From Rhizobium acidisoli (GTDB taxonomy: Bacteria; Pseudomonadota; Alphaproteobacteria; Rhizobiales; Rhizobiaceae), in NCBI RefSeq assembly GCF_002531755.2, contig NZ_CP034998.1, positions 3,476,001-3,540,000 of the forward strand: a stretch of 64,000 nucleotides of DNA, given 5' to 3'. The translations under genes were made by a program, and so were the position numbers. How positions within the stretch are numbered: the stretch's first letter is position 1; each line of letters opens with the position of its first letter. The notes below the pieces were generated by a model that saw only the letters and a list, made by a program, of their open reading frames with translations, was not told where the DNA came from and made no database searches. Shown in pieces: positions 11,947 through 19,899 of this stretch.

Positions 11947-12828
11947 CTATTCGGCGGCTAGGGCCTGATCGCCGGCGAATTTCTCGACATAATCCGCCAT
12001 CTGCTGCATGAAACCCGTGACCGCCTCAGCGACCGCGGTAAAGTCAGCGCGTTTTTCCAGCGTCACCTCGTTGACATAGATCGCCCGGTTCACTTCGATC
12101 TGCAGCGCATGCAGCCCGCGCGAGGGCCGACCATAATGTTCGGTGATGAAGCCGCCGGCATAGGGCTTGTTGCGGATTGCCGCAAAACCCATTTCCTCGA
12201 GGATGGCGATGGCGGCGCGCGAAAGTTCGGCCGATGCGCTGGTGCCGTAACGATCGCCGATGATGAAATCGGGCCGTGCGGTATAGCCGGCGACGCGCAC
12301 ATTGCCGGGCATCGAGTGGCAGTCGATCAGCACGCCGAAGCCGAACTGCACATGCGTCCGTGCGATCAGCCGCCGAAGCGTCGCATGATAGGGCTTGTAG
12401 ACCGCTTCGACCCGGTCGAGCCCCTCCTGCACCGGCAGCCGCCGCGCATAGATCTCCATATTCTCGGCAACGATACGCGGAATGGTGCCGAGCCCGCCGG
12501 CGACCCTCAGCGAATTGACATTGGCATAGGGCGGCAGCAGCCCGTCGAACATCCTCGGATCGAGCTCATAGGGCTCGCGATTGACGTCGAGATAGGCGCG
12601 CGGAAAGTTGGCGGCCAGCAGCGGCGCGCCGAGGGCGACGGCCGAGCCGAAGAGTTCGTCGACATAATGATCCTCGGAACGGCGGATGGCGATGCCCTCC
12701 AGCCTGGACTGGGCGATAAATTCCGGTGGATAAATACGACCGCTATGCGGGGAGTTGTAGACGAAGGGAATGGTCTGCGACACGGGCTCATGAACCTCAA
12801 AAAGCTCGTATTCGCGTATCTCCGGCAC
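11947..12828 (-). CDS. N-formylglutamate amidohydrolase family protein
   Basis: A Zn-dependent amidohydrolase of 293 residues (HutG / N-formylglutamate deformylase fold). Family motifs are FVYNSPHSGRIYP (22-34), the SEDHYVDELF segment and LIDCHSMPG. It splits N-formyl-L-glutamate to formate and glutamate in the five-step histidine pathway, but no hut genes are near, so the physiological substrate may differ. The start is GTG at 12826-12828, preceded by AGAGGG. The MmgR gene lies just beyond its stop on the opposite strand. Confidence 0.85.
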   Translation of the reverse strand: MPEIREYELFEVHEPVSQTIPFVYNSPHSGRIYPPEFIAQSRLEGIAIRRSEDHYVDELFGSAVALGAPLLAANFPRAYLDVNREPYELDPRMFDGLLPPYANVNSLRVAGGLGTIPRIVAENMEIYARRLPVQEGLDRVEAVYKPYHATLRRLIARTHVQFGFGVLIDCHSMPGNVRVAGYTARPDFIIGDRYGTSASAELSRAAIAILEEMGFAAIRNKPYAGGFITEHYGRPSRGLHALQIEVNRAIYVNEVTLEKRADFTAVAEAVTGFMQQMADYVEKFAGDQALAAE

Positions 12829-12944
12829 TCTCGGCCCTCTTTACCATGTCATGAACTGGCTGCTTTGCCCATGTTGCCAGTTGCCCGGCCCCAAGTCCAT
12901 ACTATGTAGGAGGGATGCGGCCGCGCACAGGCAATTCACCGGTT

Positions 12945-12971
12945 GTTTACCGGGTCAAGACTAGTGTAAAC
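12945..12971. promoter_or_regulatory. Inverted repeat upstream of cpdR
   Basis: GTTTAC, a 15-base spacer, then GTAAAC, ending 43 bases before the cpdR start, between divergent genes. A possible regulator site; it does not fit the TTAA-N7-TTAA CtrA box. Confidence 0.3.
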
Positions 12972-13014
12972 GCTTGGCAGCCCACCAAAACTTATTGATC
13001 AGCGGTCTGGATTG

Positions 13015-13377
13015 ATGACTCAGAAGATACTTCTCGCAGAAGACGACAACGACATGCGCCGCTTCCTGGTGAAAGCGCTCGAAAAGGCCGGTTACAAGGT
13101 CCTTTCCTATGACAATGGCGCCAGCGCCTATGACCGGCTGCGCGAGGAACCGTTTTCCCTGCTGTTGACCGATATCGTCATGCCGGAGATGGACGGCATC
13201 GAGCTGGCGCGCCGCGCCACCGAACTCGACCCCGACCTGAAGGTGATGTTCATCACCGGTTTTGCGGCCGTGGCGCTGAACCCTGATTCGAAGGCGCCGA
13301 AGGATGCCAAGGTCCTTTCCAAGCCTTTCCACCTGCGCGATCTCGTCGACGAGGTCAACAAGATGCTTGCCGCATAA
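13015..13377 (+). CDS. cpdR: Single-domain response regulator CpdR
   Basis: A stand-alone receiver domain of 120 residues with no output domain. It has acidic residues AEDDND (9-14), phosphoacceptor Asp53 in LLTDIVMPEMDG and Lys103 in VLSKPFHLRDL. In alphaproteobacteria, CpdR receives phosphate from CckA through ChpT. Unphosphorylated, it directs ClpXP to the cell pole to degrade CtrA and other cell-cycle proteins. ATG at 13015 (MTQKILLAEDD) is chosen over an in-frame TTG one codon upstream. Location next to tRNA-Val and N-formylglutamate amidohydrolase supports the assignment. It stands alone with a short 3' gap to the tRNA. Confidence 0.92.
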   Translation: MTQKILLAEDDNDMRRFLVKALEKAGYKVLSYDNGASAYDRLREEPFSLLLTDIVMPEMDGIELARRATELDPDLKVMFITGFAAVALNPDSKAPKDAKVLSKPFHLRDLVDEVNKMLAA

Positions 13378-13461
13378 GGCTTGCCGGGTGGCGTGTCACA
13401 AAACTGAAAAAAGCCTATTGACGGCTCCGAAGGTTTTGTGATCTATGCGCCGCCATCGGAT

Positions 13462-13536
<75 letters not shown>

Positions 13537-14079
13537 TCCGATCCTTATGCCCCACAAGGGGTTTTCGCCAAACCGCTGATTGGTGAATTTCTCCCGGTTC
13601 TTTTCTCATTTAGCACTAACGATGCCGGATCTTCGTCGCTTCTCGTGGAGGCGACATATCGTCGATCGCTGATCCACTGCCGGTGAGACTTTGTGCCCGA
13701 CATCGGCACCTCCGCACAAACCGTACTGGCGTCAGGTTGAGCCGATTCACGCAGATTGCAGCTATCTGCGCTCGCATATGAGATCGCGCTCATTCGAGCC
13801 TCAATTGCATACCGCGCTTGAGCCCTCAGCCCCTCGTTGTTTGTGATGGGCAGATGACAAGTTTGTGACAAAACGCGTGTTATTTCAGCAACATAGCCGA
13901 TACAGCCTATTGTCATGATCGACTCTGACGTTGCAGCGCAGCATCCCTTATGTAACTTCCGCGGCGAGGCAGGCGCCGAACCAAAACAGACGCCGCTTCG
14001 CTCACACGGGATGAAGATCCGTAGGGACTGCCGATGGCAACGGTCTTCATCCTCTTGCATCTGAACTGGAGGTTATTCC
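13537..14079. other. tRNA-Val to ropA intergenic region, 543 bases
   Basis: Upstream control region of the porin gene. Several short palindromes are present and a strong leader hairpin lies at 14010-14051. A minus-strand open frame crosses most of it, but it lacks a ribosome site, recognisable domains and normal codon bias, so I do not call it a gene. The AT-rich stretch at about 13830-13895 is the likely core promoter zone. Confidence 0.5.
14010..14051 (+). promoter_or_regulatory. Structured 5' leader of the porin mRNA
   Basis: GATGAAGA(T)CCGT pairs with ACGGTCTTCATC, a 12-bp stem with a single bulge, and the loop itself contains GCC-GAT-GGC. It ends 28 bases before the ropA start; GGAGG at 14068-14072 stays outside the stem. 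It may protect the mRNA 5' end or be a small-RNA target. Confidence 0.55.
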
Positions 14080-15123
14080 ATGAACATCAAGAGCCTTCTT
14101 CTCGGCTCCGCTGCTGCACTTGCAGCAGTATCCGGCGCTCAGGCTGCTGACGCTATCGTTGCTGCCGAGCCGGAACCAGTTGAATACGTCCGCGTCTGCG
14201 ACGCTTACGGCACCGGCTACTTCTACATCCCGGGCACCGAAACCTGCCTCAAGATCAACGGTTACATCCGTTTCCAGGTTGACGTTGCTCCGAACGCCAG
14301 CTCGATCGGCGCCAGCGGCGGCGGTTCTGTTGCCAACGACTCGGATTGGGATGCCCGTACGCGTGGCCAGGTTCAGTTCACCGCCAAGAGCGACACCGAA
14401 TACGGTCCGCTGACCGGCGTCATCGTCATGCAGTTCAATGCTGACAACGCTTCGGCTCAGAAGGCTCAGCTCGACTCCGCTTACATCGACATCGCCGGCT
14501 TCCGCGCTGGTCTGTTCTACAGCTGGTGGGACGACGGCCTCTCGGGCGAAACCGACGACATCGGTTCACCGGTCACGCTGCATAACTCCATCCGTTATCA
14601 GTACGAAACCGACGCCTTCTACGCCGGCATCAGCGTCGACGAGCTGGAAGACAGCCCGTTCTATGACGGCGAAACTGCCAACAACGTCGGCGTTGCCGTC
14701 GGTCTCGGCGGCAAGGCCGGTGCCTTCAGCTACCAGATCACTGCTGGCTACGACACCGACAACGAAGAAGGCGCCGTCCGCGCCATGGGTACGGTTGCTG
14801 TCGGTCCGGGCACGCTCGGCCTCGCAGTTGTCTACGCAACGAACCCGAACGCCTACTACAACAAGGCTGAATGGGCGATCGCTGCCGAATACGCCATCAA
14901 GGCGACTGACAAGCTGAAGATCACCCCGGCTGTTCAGTACTACGACAACTACGGCGTCACTGCAGGCGAGTTCAATGACGACGTCAGCGCCTGGAAGGCC
15001 GGCGTAACGATCGACTACCAGATCGTCGACAACCTCGCAGCCAAGGTCTCGGTTCAGTACCTCGATCCGGACAACGCTGCTGACGTAACCTCGGGCTACT
15101 TCCGCCTGCAGCGCGCGTTCTAA
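14080..15123 (+). CDS. ropA: Major outer membrane porin, RopA type
   Basis: A trimeric beta-barrel porin of 347 residues in the alphaproteobacterial porin family (Porin_2). It has a signal peptide of about 22 residues ending SGAQA-AD, the family segment EPVEYVRVCDAYGTGYFYIPGTETCLKINGYIRFQ split by two cysteines, alternating strands throughout, and a terminal Phe (RLQRAF) for barrel assembly. A strong ribosome site (GGAGG) precedes ATG 14080. Codons are biased to highly used forms, consistent with a very abundant protein. RopA of R. leguminosarum is the closest named family member I know; paralogues exist in these genomes, so orthology is not certain. Confidence 0.9.
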   Translation: MNIKSLLLGSAAALAAVSGAQAADAIVAAEPEPVEYVRVCDAYGTGYFYIPGTETCLKINGYIRFQVDVAPNASSIGASGGGSVANDSDWDARTRGQVQFTAKSDTEYGPLTGVIVMQFNADNASAQKAQLDSAYIDIAGFRAGLFYSWWDDGLSGETDDIGSPVTLHNSIRYQYETDAFYAGISVDELEDSPFYDGETANNVGVAVGLGGKAGAFSYQITAGYDTDNEEGAVRAMGTVAVGPGTLGLAVVYATNPNAYYNKAEWAIAAEYAIKATDKLKITPAVQYYDNYGVTAGEFNDDVSAWKAGVTIDYQIVDNLAAKVSVQYLDPDNAADVTSGYFRLQRAF

Positions 15124-15490
15124 TAAAAGGCTGCTGGCTACTTGCTACGGCGCTGTAAGCCGGCAGCCACAAATTCCTGATCCGACTGACCTCCGATCGG
15201 GAAAGAATGGGCCTGGACTTCCCTGCCTGGGCCCATTCTCCCTGACCAGAAATGCGTCCAAGACGGCAGGCGCTCTATCAGCGCCTTGCCACCGTCATGT
15301 CGTTGTCGGTGCCCCCACATCCCATGCCATCGCCAGCCCTTGTGACCGCCCACCGGGCCAGCCCGGCCGCCGATGAAACTTTCCCCCGCGGGGAATAACA
15401 GAACCAAATTTCGGACACAGAACCATGCCATGGCCGAACCGAGGATGAGGTGGTGATTCGCCTCGCCAGCACAAGGGGTTTGACATCGAA
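15124..15490. other. Porin 3' region, 367 bases without a gene
   Basis: Contains the ropA 3' hairpin (15204-15239) and a TTCCCC-CGC-GGGGAA hairpin at 15381-15395. Open frames here are minus-strand fragments without ribosome sites or recognisable content. The promoter of the next gene must lie in the second half. Confidence 0.5.
15204..15239 (+). terminator. Hairpin downstream of ropA
   Basis: AGAATGGGCC and GGCCCATTCT form a perfect 10-bp stem with a 16-base loop, 80 bases after the porin stop. No T-tract follows, so it may be a 3'-end stabiliser or a Rho-assisted terminator. Confidence 0.55.
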
Positions 15491-15985
15491 ATGAAATTAT
15501 CCGCGCCTGTTGCCGCCGCATTTTGTTCCGCCGCCCTCGCCTTGCCGGCCGCTGCAGCGCCGGCGTCTCCTCCCGAGACGTTTCCCGGCGCGCCCGGCGT
15601 CATCACGCTTTCCGGCAAATGCGCCAAGCTTGTCGTCGCCAAGTTCGACGCCACCAAGGGCTGTAAGAACGAGCTCGCCAGCGTCACGCTGGTCAATGGC
15701 CTGGTGACCTTCATCTTCACGTCGGACGGCAAGGCGCTCGGCTTCCAGGGCGATGGCAGCGGCATCAAGCCCGCCTCCAATGGCAATGCCCGCCTGCCGC
15801 TTAGCCTCGTCACCACGGGCGTCGGCAACAAGATGACCGGGGAGGTCAAGGTCGCCGGCTTCTGCACCTTCGGCAATCCCTATGCCGGCAAGCCGATCGC
15901 GATCGAATGCACGGCCGAAAGCAAGGATTCCTCGTTTACCGGCAGCTTCCGCACCGGCGGCAAGCTGGTTAAAAAGGGAAAGTAG
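15491..15985 (+). CDS. Secreted hypothetical protein with four cysteines
   Basis: A 164-residue protein with a typical signal peptide (MKLSAPVAAAFCSAALALPAAAAP, cleavage near residue 22). The mature part is small, beta-rich and hydrophilic, with cysteines in SGKCAKLV, TKGCKNEL, AGFCTFG and IECTAES that could form two periplasmic disulfides. I do not recognise a domain. It ends in a lysine-rich tail (GGKLVKKGK). ATG at 15491 has a weak ribosome site. It is a single gene, convergent with the nuclease-like gene. It is probably real because of the signal peptide and GC-rich third positions; the function is unknown. Confidence 0.7.
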   Translation: MKLSAPVAAAFCSAALALPAAAAPASPPETFPGAPGVITLSGKCAKLVVAKFDATKGCKNELASVTLVNGLVTFIFTSDGKALGFQGDGSGIKPASNGNARLPLSLVTTGVGNKMTGEVKVAGFCTFGNPYAGKPIAIECTAESKDSSFTGSFRTGGKLVKKGK

Positions 15986-16048
15986 AGCAATCCCGGCAAA
16001 AGCGCGCAGCGGTTTAGCGTCCGGGATTGTGTGAAAATGTTCTAGCCG

Positions 16049-16774
16049 TCAGGCGCACCAAGCGCCGCCGGCAGCGCCCGGCTTGCGCGCCAGCCCTTCA
16101 TTGATCAGCTGCGCGCCGAACGAGCGCCCGTCGCGCGAGACGACACGCGGCGCTCCTGATGACTCGGCCTTGCCCGCGGCATTCATGGTGAAGGGACCGG
16201 CGTTCAGAAGCGCCAGAAGCCGCGACTTGGCGGCAAAGGCCACCCTGCGTTCGCCGTCACAGCGCGCCTGGTCGACGACAGGGCTTGCCATATCGGCGAT
16301 CACGATCTTCTCGCCCTTGTACCAGAAGACGCCGCCATCGCCGACGCAGTTGATATGGGCGCCCTGCCCGCAATAACCAAAGGCGATTGTCCCGGTTTCC
16401 GGATTGGCGGGGGTGAGCGGGGACGGCACCGCCTTGACCGGCTGGACGGCCGGCGTCGGGATAGTCGCCGGCGGCAGCAGCTGCGATTGCGGCGCCGGCG
16501 GGACGGCTTTCGGCGTGGGTGTGGCAAGCGCCACCTGCTTCGGCGGCACGTCCTTCCTGGCGGCAGGTCTGGGCTCGGCCGTTTCGCGCGCCACCGGCGC
16601 CGATTGCCGGGCAAGCATCGGCTGAATGCTCTTCCAATGGTCGTGGGCGACGATGCCGCCGATCGCGGCAATGCCGATTACCGCCCAGGGCAGCAATCCG
16701 CCACCGCTGCTGCGCGCTTTGCTCTTTCCTCTGGCCGGCGCCTTGCGGCGGCCGCGTGTCGCTGTCTTGGCCAT
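16049..16774 (-). CDS. Membrane-anchored, degenerate thermonuclease-like protein
   Basis: A 241-residue protein. A basic N-terminus rich in Lys/Arg/Ser is followed by one transmembrane helix (about residues 27-45, LLPWAVIGIAAIGGIV), a proline-rich linker (about 55-125), and a C-terminal domain resembling staphylococcal-nuclease (SNase-like) proteins. The SNase motif usually reading DGDT...IRIADIDTPE appears here as GDGGVFWYKGEKIVIADMASP, and the later GRSFGAQLINEGLA and terminal WC fit the fold. The calcium and catalytic acids appear lost, so nuclease activity is doubtful. Start ATG 16772-16774 (MAKTATRG) or ATG 16787-16789. The homology is inferred from pattern only. Confidence 0.6.
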   Translation of the reverse strand: MAKTATRGRRKAPARGKSKARSSGGGLLPWAVIGIAAIGGIVAHDHWKSIQPMLARQSAPVARETAEPRPAARKDVPPKQVALATPTPKAVPPAPQSQLLPPATIPTPAVQPVKAVPSPLTPANPETGTIAFGYCGQGAHINCVGDGGVFWYKGEKIVIADMASPVVDQARCDGERRVAFAAKSRLLALLNAGPFTMNAAGKAESSGAPRVVSRDGRSFGAQLINEGLARKPGAAGGAWCA

Positions 16775-16993
16775 CTGTCCGATTCCCATGAGGCAGGGAT
16801 TATCGCCGCCCAATCCTTTCTGAAAGGTTGGCGCGGCGACACGACGATGCCGGGTTCGCCGATCTTTCGTGCGAGCACCAGCCGGCTTGGGAGAAGCGCC
16901 TCGTGGAATCCACGCGCATGAGTGAAAAAAGCCGAACAAATCTAGCGTTCAGACGTTAGCCAGCGAAAAATTCATCCACTGTAGGAAAAATCC

Positions 16994-17506
16994 ATGGATC
17001 TGATCATCGCCGACATGATACCGGCGTCGCGCATCCACTATCCCGTCATCTTCGCCCGCCTGCTCGGCGCCATCGTCTTTGGCGGGCTGATCGGCTTCGA
17101 GCGTGAGGCACGCGACCGCCCGGCAGGCTTCCGCACCCATATTCTGATCAGTCTTGCTGCGGCCCTCTTCGCCATCATTTCGATCGAGGCGGTGCACATG
17201 CCGGGTTTTGCCGATGACGAGCAGGTGCGGATCGACCCGCTGCGCGTCATCGAAGCAGTGACGGCCGGCGTCGCCTTCCTTGCCGCCGGCATGATCGTCT
17301 TTGCCAGGGGCCGGGTGCACGGGCTGACGACGGGGGCCGGCATGTGGCTTTCCGGCGCGATCGGCCTTGCCATGGGTTTCGGTTATTGGCCGATCGCCTT
17401 CTTCACGACGTTGGCCGCCATCTGCGTGCTCTTCGCCTTCGGCAAGCTCGAACACCGGTTCGGCTACAATTCCGCAGGGCGCGCCAATCGGGATGAAGAC
17501 CAGTAA
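16994..17506 (+). CDS. MgtC/SapB-family membrane protein
   Basis: A 170-residue inner-membrane protein with about five hydrophobic helices. The MgtC family core is evident: RLLGAIVFGGLIGFEREARDRPAGFRTHILISLAAALF near residues 22-59, then RVIEAVTAGVAFLAAGMIV and GLTTGAGMWLSGAIGLAMGFG. MgtC proteins support growth at low magnesium, and some inhibit ATP synthase; many relatives with the short form have unknown roles. ATG 16994 follows AGGAAAAATCC. The hydrophilic C-terminal tail is short. It is a single gene ended by a bidirectional hairpin. Confidence 0.88.
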   Translation: MDLIIADMIPASRIHYPVIFARLLGAIVFGGLIGFEREARDRPAGFRTHILISLAAALFAIISIEAVHMPGFADDEQVRIDPLRVIEAVTAGVAFLAAGMIVFARGRVHGLTTGAGMWLSGAIGLAMGFGYWPIAFFTTLAAICVLFAFGKLEHRFGYNSAGRANRDEDQ

Positions 17507-17514
17507 AAAGCGAA

Positions 17515-17537
17515 ACGCCCGGCATTATGCCGGGCGT
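17515..17537. terminator. Bidirectional intrinsic terminator
   Basis: ACGCCCGGCA-TTA-TGCCGGGCGT, a perfect 10-bp stem with a 3-base loop. On the minus strand it is followed by TTCGCTTTTTA, terminating the small gene at 17562-17738; on the plus strand it lies 8 bases after the MgtC-family stop. Confidence 0.85.
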
Positions 17538-17561
17538 ATATCATTGCGACCGTCTGTTTCG

Positions 17562-17738
17562 TCATTCGGAGCGCGCGGCCGGAGCATCGCTTTTTCCAAC
17601 CGGTGCCGGGCCGCCGGAGGCGGTCAGCGGCTTCTGGCGTTTGCCGATATTGATGCGCTCGTCCGCCGCCTCGCGCACGGCCTGCCATTCATTTTCGTGC
17701 CGGATAAAGATCTCGCGGGGCACAAAGTTGATCGTCAT
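17562..17738 (-). CDS. Small hypothetical protein (58 residues)
   Basis: Starts MTINFVPREIFIRHENEWQ and contains the segment AVREAADERINIGKRQKPL. It is charged, soluble and has no signal peptide or membrane helix. ATG 17736-17738 is preceded by GGGTGAGAAAAAT, a fair ribosome site; an in-frame ATG at 17772-17774 would give 70 residues. A good terminator follows the stop at once, which supports a real transcript. I do not recognise the family. It lies 56 bases downstream of another small minus-strand gene and may share its transcript. Confidence 0.55.
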   Translation of the reverse strand: MTINFVPREIFIRHENEWQAVREAADERINIGKRQKPLTASGGPAPVGKSDAPAARSE

Positions 17739-17794
17739 ATTTTTCTCACCCTGTTTCAATTCTGCGGTCAGCAAGCAGGCTTGTGCAATGCCGG

Positions 17795-18022
17795 TTATTT
17801 CTTTGTCTCTGCATTACCCTTGATGTCGGGACCGCCCTTGGAAAGATCCGCACCGGTAACGTGGGCCGGTACGTGAATGTCGTGGTAGACGCCCGGTGTC
17901 AGCGTCAGGTCGACATGATGCGGCGGCAACACCTGCGCCTTCTGCATGCGGTTCGGCTTCGCCCGCTTCATGCGGTCGGATGCCTCCGTGCGTTTGTCGG
18001 GAACATGGGTCGAAGTGTGCAT
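17795..18022 (-). CDS. Small hypothetical protein (75 residues)
   Basis: Begins MHTSTHVPDKRTE. It is basic in the first half (KRAKPNRMQKAQVLPPHH) and then has VDLTLTPGVYHDIHVPAHVTGADLSKGGPDIKG. No signal peptide, membrane helix or known domain. The start is well supported: AGGAGG six bases before ATG 18020-18022 (a second ATG directly upstream is closer). It may be co-transcribed with the 58-residue gene downstream. Function unknown. Confidence 0.6.
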   Translation of the reverse strand: MHTSTHVPDKRTEASDRMKRAKPNRMQKAQVLPPHHVDLTLTPGVYHDIHVPAHVTGADLSKGGPDIKGNAETKK

Positions 18023-18139
18023 CATCGGCCTCCTTTTTAAGCTCAACCAGTGTCTAACGAGCAGGCACCGGGATGGTTCCAAAAAAACACTTCGCCTCTG
18101 TGCGGCCGCCGGCCTTGACTGGCCCGCGAAGTTGATTAC

Positions 18140-18363
18140 CTAAAGCCTGTCCCGCCGCCTTCCAGACATCGGCTGCGGGTAATTTTGGTGCCGGGCCCCT
18201 CTGGCGAGAGTTTTTACGGCGCTCTCGTGATGTCGGTACCGCCTGCAGCTTAGCCGGCGGATTTTTCATCGATGAACAAGCTCACCATGCCTTATCCGCA
18301 TGCCCGTCGTGGCATGCCGCGTTCCTCCCTCTCCACCATGATTTGCGGCCGCGAGGTGCGGCC
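18140..18363 (+). promoter_or_regulatory. Structured leader of the DUF475 gene, candidate riboregulator
   Basis: Four features stand out. CTCT-GGCG-AGAG (18199-18210) is followed directly by TTTTT. An alternative pairing, CGAGAG (18205-18210) with CTCTCG (18222-18227), is mutually exclusive with the first. CCGCC...GGCGG (18239-18260) is followed by ATTTTT. GCATGCC-CGTCGT-GGCATGC (18298-18317) is a perfect hairpin. Terminator-like and competing stems suggest attenuation or a riboswitch. I could not match the conserved loops of the yybP-ykoY manganese riboswitch, the obvious expectation for a TerC-like gene. Confidence 0.4.
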
Positions 18364-19455
18364 ATGAACCAGCCCGCGACCCACCACTCCTCGCTCAGCT
18401 ATTTCCGCTGGGCCTTTATCGTCACGGCCCTCGGCCTCGTTCTCGGCGCCGTGCTCGGCTGGCAGACGACAGGCACGATCGGCGGCATGGCGACCGTCTT
18501 CTTCATCTGCACCGTGCTTGCGGTGCTGGAGATCTCGCTCTCCTTCGACAATGCCATCGTCAACGCCAACAAGTTGAAGGAGATGACGCCGGTCTGGCAG
18601 AAGCGCTTCCTCACCTGGGGCATCATCATCGCCGTCTTCGGCATGCGCATTGTTTTTCCGCTGGCGATCGTTGCGATCGCCGCACGGATCGGCCCCTGGG
18701 ATGCACTTGTGCTTGCCGCCCGTGAGCCGGAAGAATATGCCCGCATCATGAATGACGCGCATCTGCCGATCGCAGCCTTCGGCGGCACCTTCCTGATGAT
18801 GGTCGGCCTCAGCTACTTCTTCGACCATGAAAAGAAAATCCATTGGTTCCGAGGCTTGGAAAAGGTGATGGCGCGCTCAGCCACCATCAGGGGCATCGAG
18901 ATCGCTTTCGTTCTGGCGCTGATACTGGTTTTCTCCTGGCTGATCGGCGGCGAGCAGGCGAGCGTCTTCGTCCATTGCGCCATCTACGGGCTGCTCACCT
19001 TCCTCGCGGTCGAGGTGGTGGGTGAACTGCTCGATGCCTCGCAACAAACGATGAGCGCTGCCGCCAAGGGCGGCCTCGGCGCCTTCATCTATCTCGAGGT
19101 GCTGGATGCCAGCTTCTCCTTCGACGGCGTCATCGGCGCCTTTGCGCTGACGCAGAACCTCTTCGTCATCGCGATCGGCCTCGGTATCGGCGCCATGTAT
19201 GTGCGCTCGATGACGATCATGCTGGTGGAGAAGGGGACGCTTGCCGAATACCGCTATCTCGAGCACGGCGCCTTCTACGCCATCCTGATCCTCTCGGTGA
19301 TCATGTATGCGCAAACCCTGGTGCACATCCCCGAGGTGATCACCGGGCTCGGTGGCGCGACGCTGATCGGTCTGTCGCTCTGGTCTTCCATCCGCCACAA
19401 CAGGCGCGAGCGGCTGGAAGATCACGCCAACCGGCAGGAAGAACTTCACGCCTGA
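18364..19455 (+). CDS. DUF475 (TerC-like) integral membrane protein
   Basis: A 363-residue protein with about nine membrane helices. Paired acidic membrane motifs typical of the TerC/DUF475 superfamily are present: LEISLSFDNAIVNANKL in the first half and LEVLDASFSFDGVIGAFAL in the second, an internal-repeat pattern expected for metal or cation exporters of the LysE-like fold. Relatives act in tellurite or manganese export; DUF475 itself is uncharacterised. GAGGTGCGGCC lies before ATG 18364; an upstream in-frame GTG/ATG is less likely. It is preceded by a structured leader and followed by an intrinsic terminator. Confidence 0.85.
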   Translation: MNQPATHHSSLSYFRWAFIVTALGLVLGAVLGWQTTGTIGGMATVFFICTVLAVLEISLSFDNAIVNANKLKEMTPVWQKRFLTWGIIIAVFGMRIVFPLAIVAIAARIGPWDALVLAAREPEEYARIMNDAHLPIAAFGGTFLMMVGLSYFFDHEKKIHWFRGLEKVMARSATIRGIEIAFVLALILVFSWLIGGEQASVFVHCAIYGLLTFLAVEVVGELLDASQQTMSAAAKGGLGAFIYLEVLDASFSFDGVIGAFALTQNLFVIAIGLGIGAMYVRSMTIMLVEKGTLAEYRYLEHGAFYAILILSVIMYAQTLVHIPEVITGLGGATLIGLSLWSSIRHNRRERLEDHANRQEELHA

Positions 19456-19524
19456 CGATTGCAATGCATTTAGAAACAGAGCCGCAGCGCTTTGCGTTGC
19501 GGCCTTCCCTTTGGACAAAAATAA

Positions 19525-19550
19525 AGCCCGCGACCATATGGTTGCGGGCT
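19525..19550. terminator. Bidirectional intrinsic terminator
   Basis: AGCCCGC(G)ACC-ATAT-GGT(T)GCGGGCT with a G-U pair, an 11-bp stem. On the minus strand it is followed by TTATTTTTG, serving the small gene at 19579; on the plus strand ATTTCATT follows. Confidence 0.8.
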
Positions 19551-19578
19551 ATTTCATTCATGCATGGCTTAACGCAGG

Positions 19579-19749
19579 TTAGCGGGAGGCCTGACCGAAG
19601 GCGGTCGGGTCGATGCCGAGTTCCCTCAGGTCGCGGGCACGCGGCCGGCGGCCGGCTTCAACGGCGGCGCTGACACCATTTGCGGCGCCGAGCACAGCAA
19701 ATGCGCGACCAAAGAAACCTGTGCGGACCGAATTGCGGATGGCGGACAT
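19579..19749 (-). CDS. DUF1127-like small basic protein (56 residues)
   Basis: Starts MSAIRNSVRTGFFGRAFAVLG and ends with RPRARDLRELGIDPTAFGQASR. The arginine-rich RxRxLRELGID-P-F ending resembles the DUF1127/YjiS-type small proteins common in alphaproteobacteria, some of which have been linked to phosphate, RNA turnover and stress physiology. ATG 19747-19749 has AAGAGGAAA about nine bases upstream. A strong terminator lies 28 bases beyond the stop, so it forms a complete one-gene unit. Its family is a moderate-confidence call because the N-terminal half is atypical. Confidence 0.7.
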   Translation of the reverse strand: MSAIRNSVRTGFFGRAFAVLGAANGVSAAVEAGRRPRARDLRELGIDPTAFGQASR

Positions 19750-19899
19750 TGTCCATTTCCTCTTGTTTTGATTGACCGCTTATAGATGGTATCGCGCAGA
19801 TACCTCCACAATGCTCAGAAAATCACCGCAGCCATGCAAAAACAGAAGGCCGGCGCATGTTTCCATGGCCAGCCTTGAGGGAGGGGTAATGTCGTCTTT

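Noticed and set aside
12945..12971. CtrA binding site upstream of cpdR
   Set aside because: The sequence is GTTTAC-N15-GTAAAC, not TTAA-N7-TTAA.
13545..14060. 171-codon minus-strand frame between tRNA-Val and ropA
   Set aside because: No ribosome site, no domain, atypical codon use, and it overlaps the porin promoter and leader hairpin.
18140..18363. yybP-ykoY manganese riboswitch
   Set aside because: The conserved GGGGAGUA and CAAGACC loops are not found. Kept only as an unclassified structured leader.
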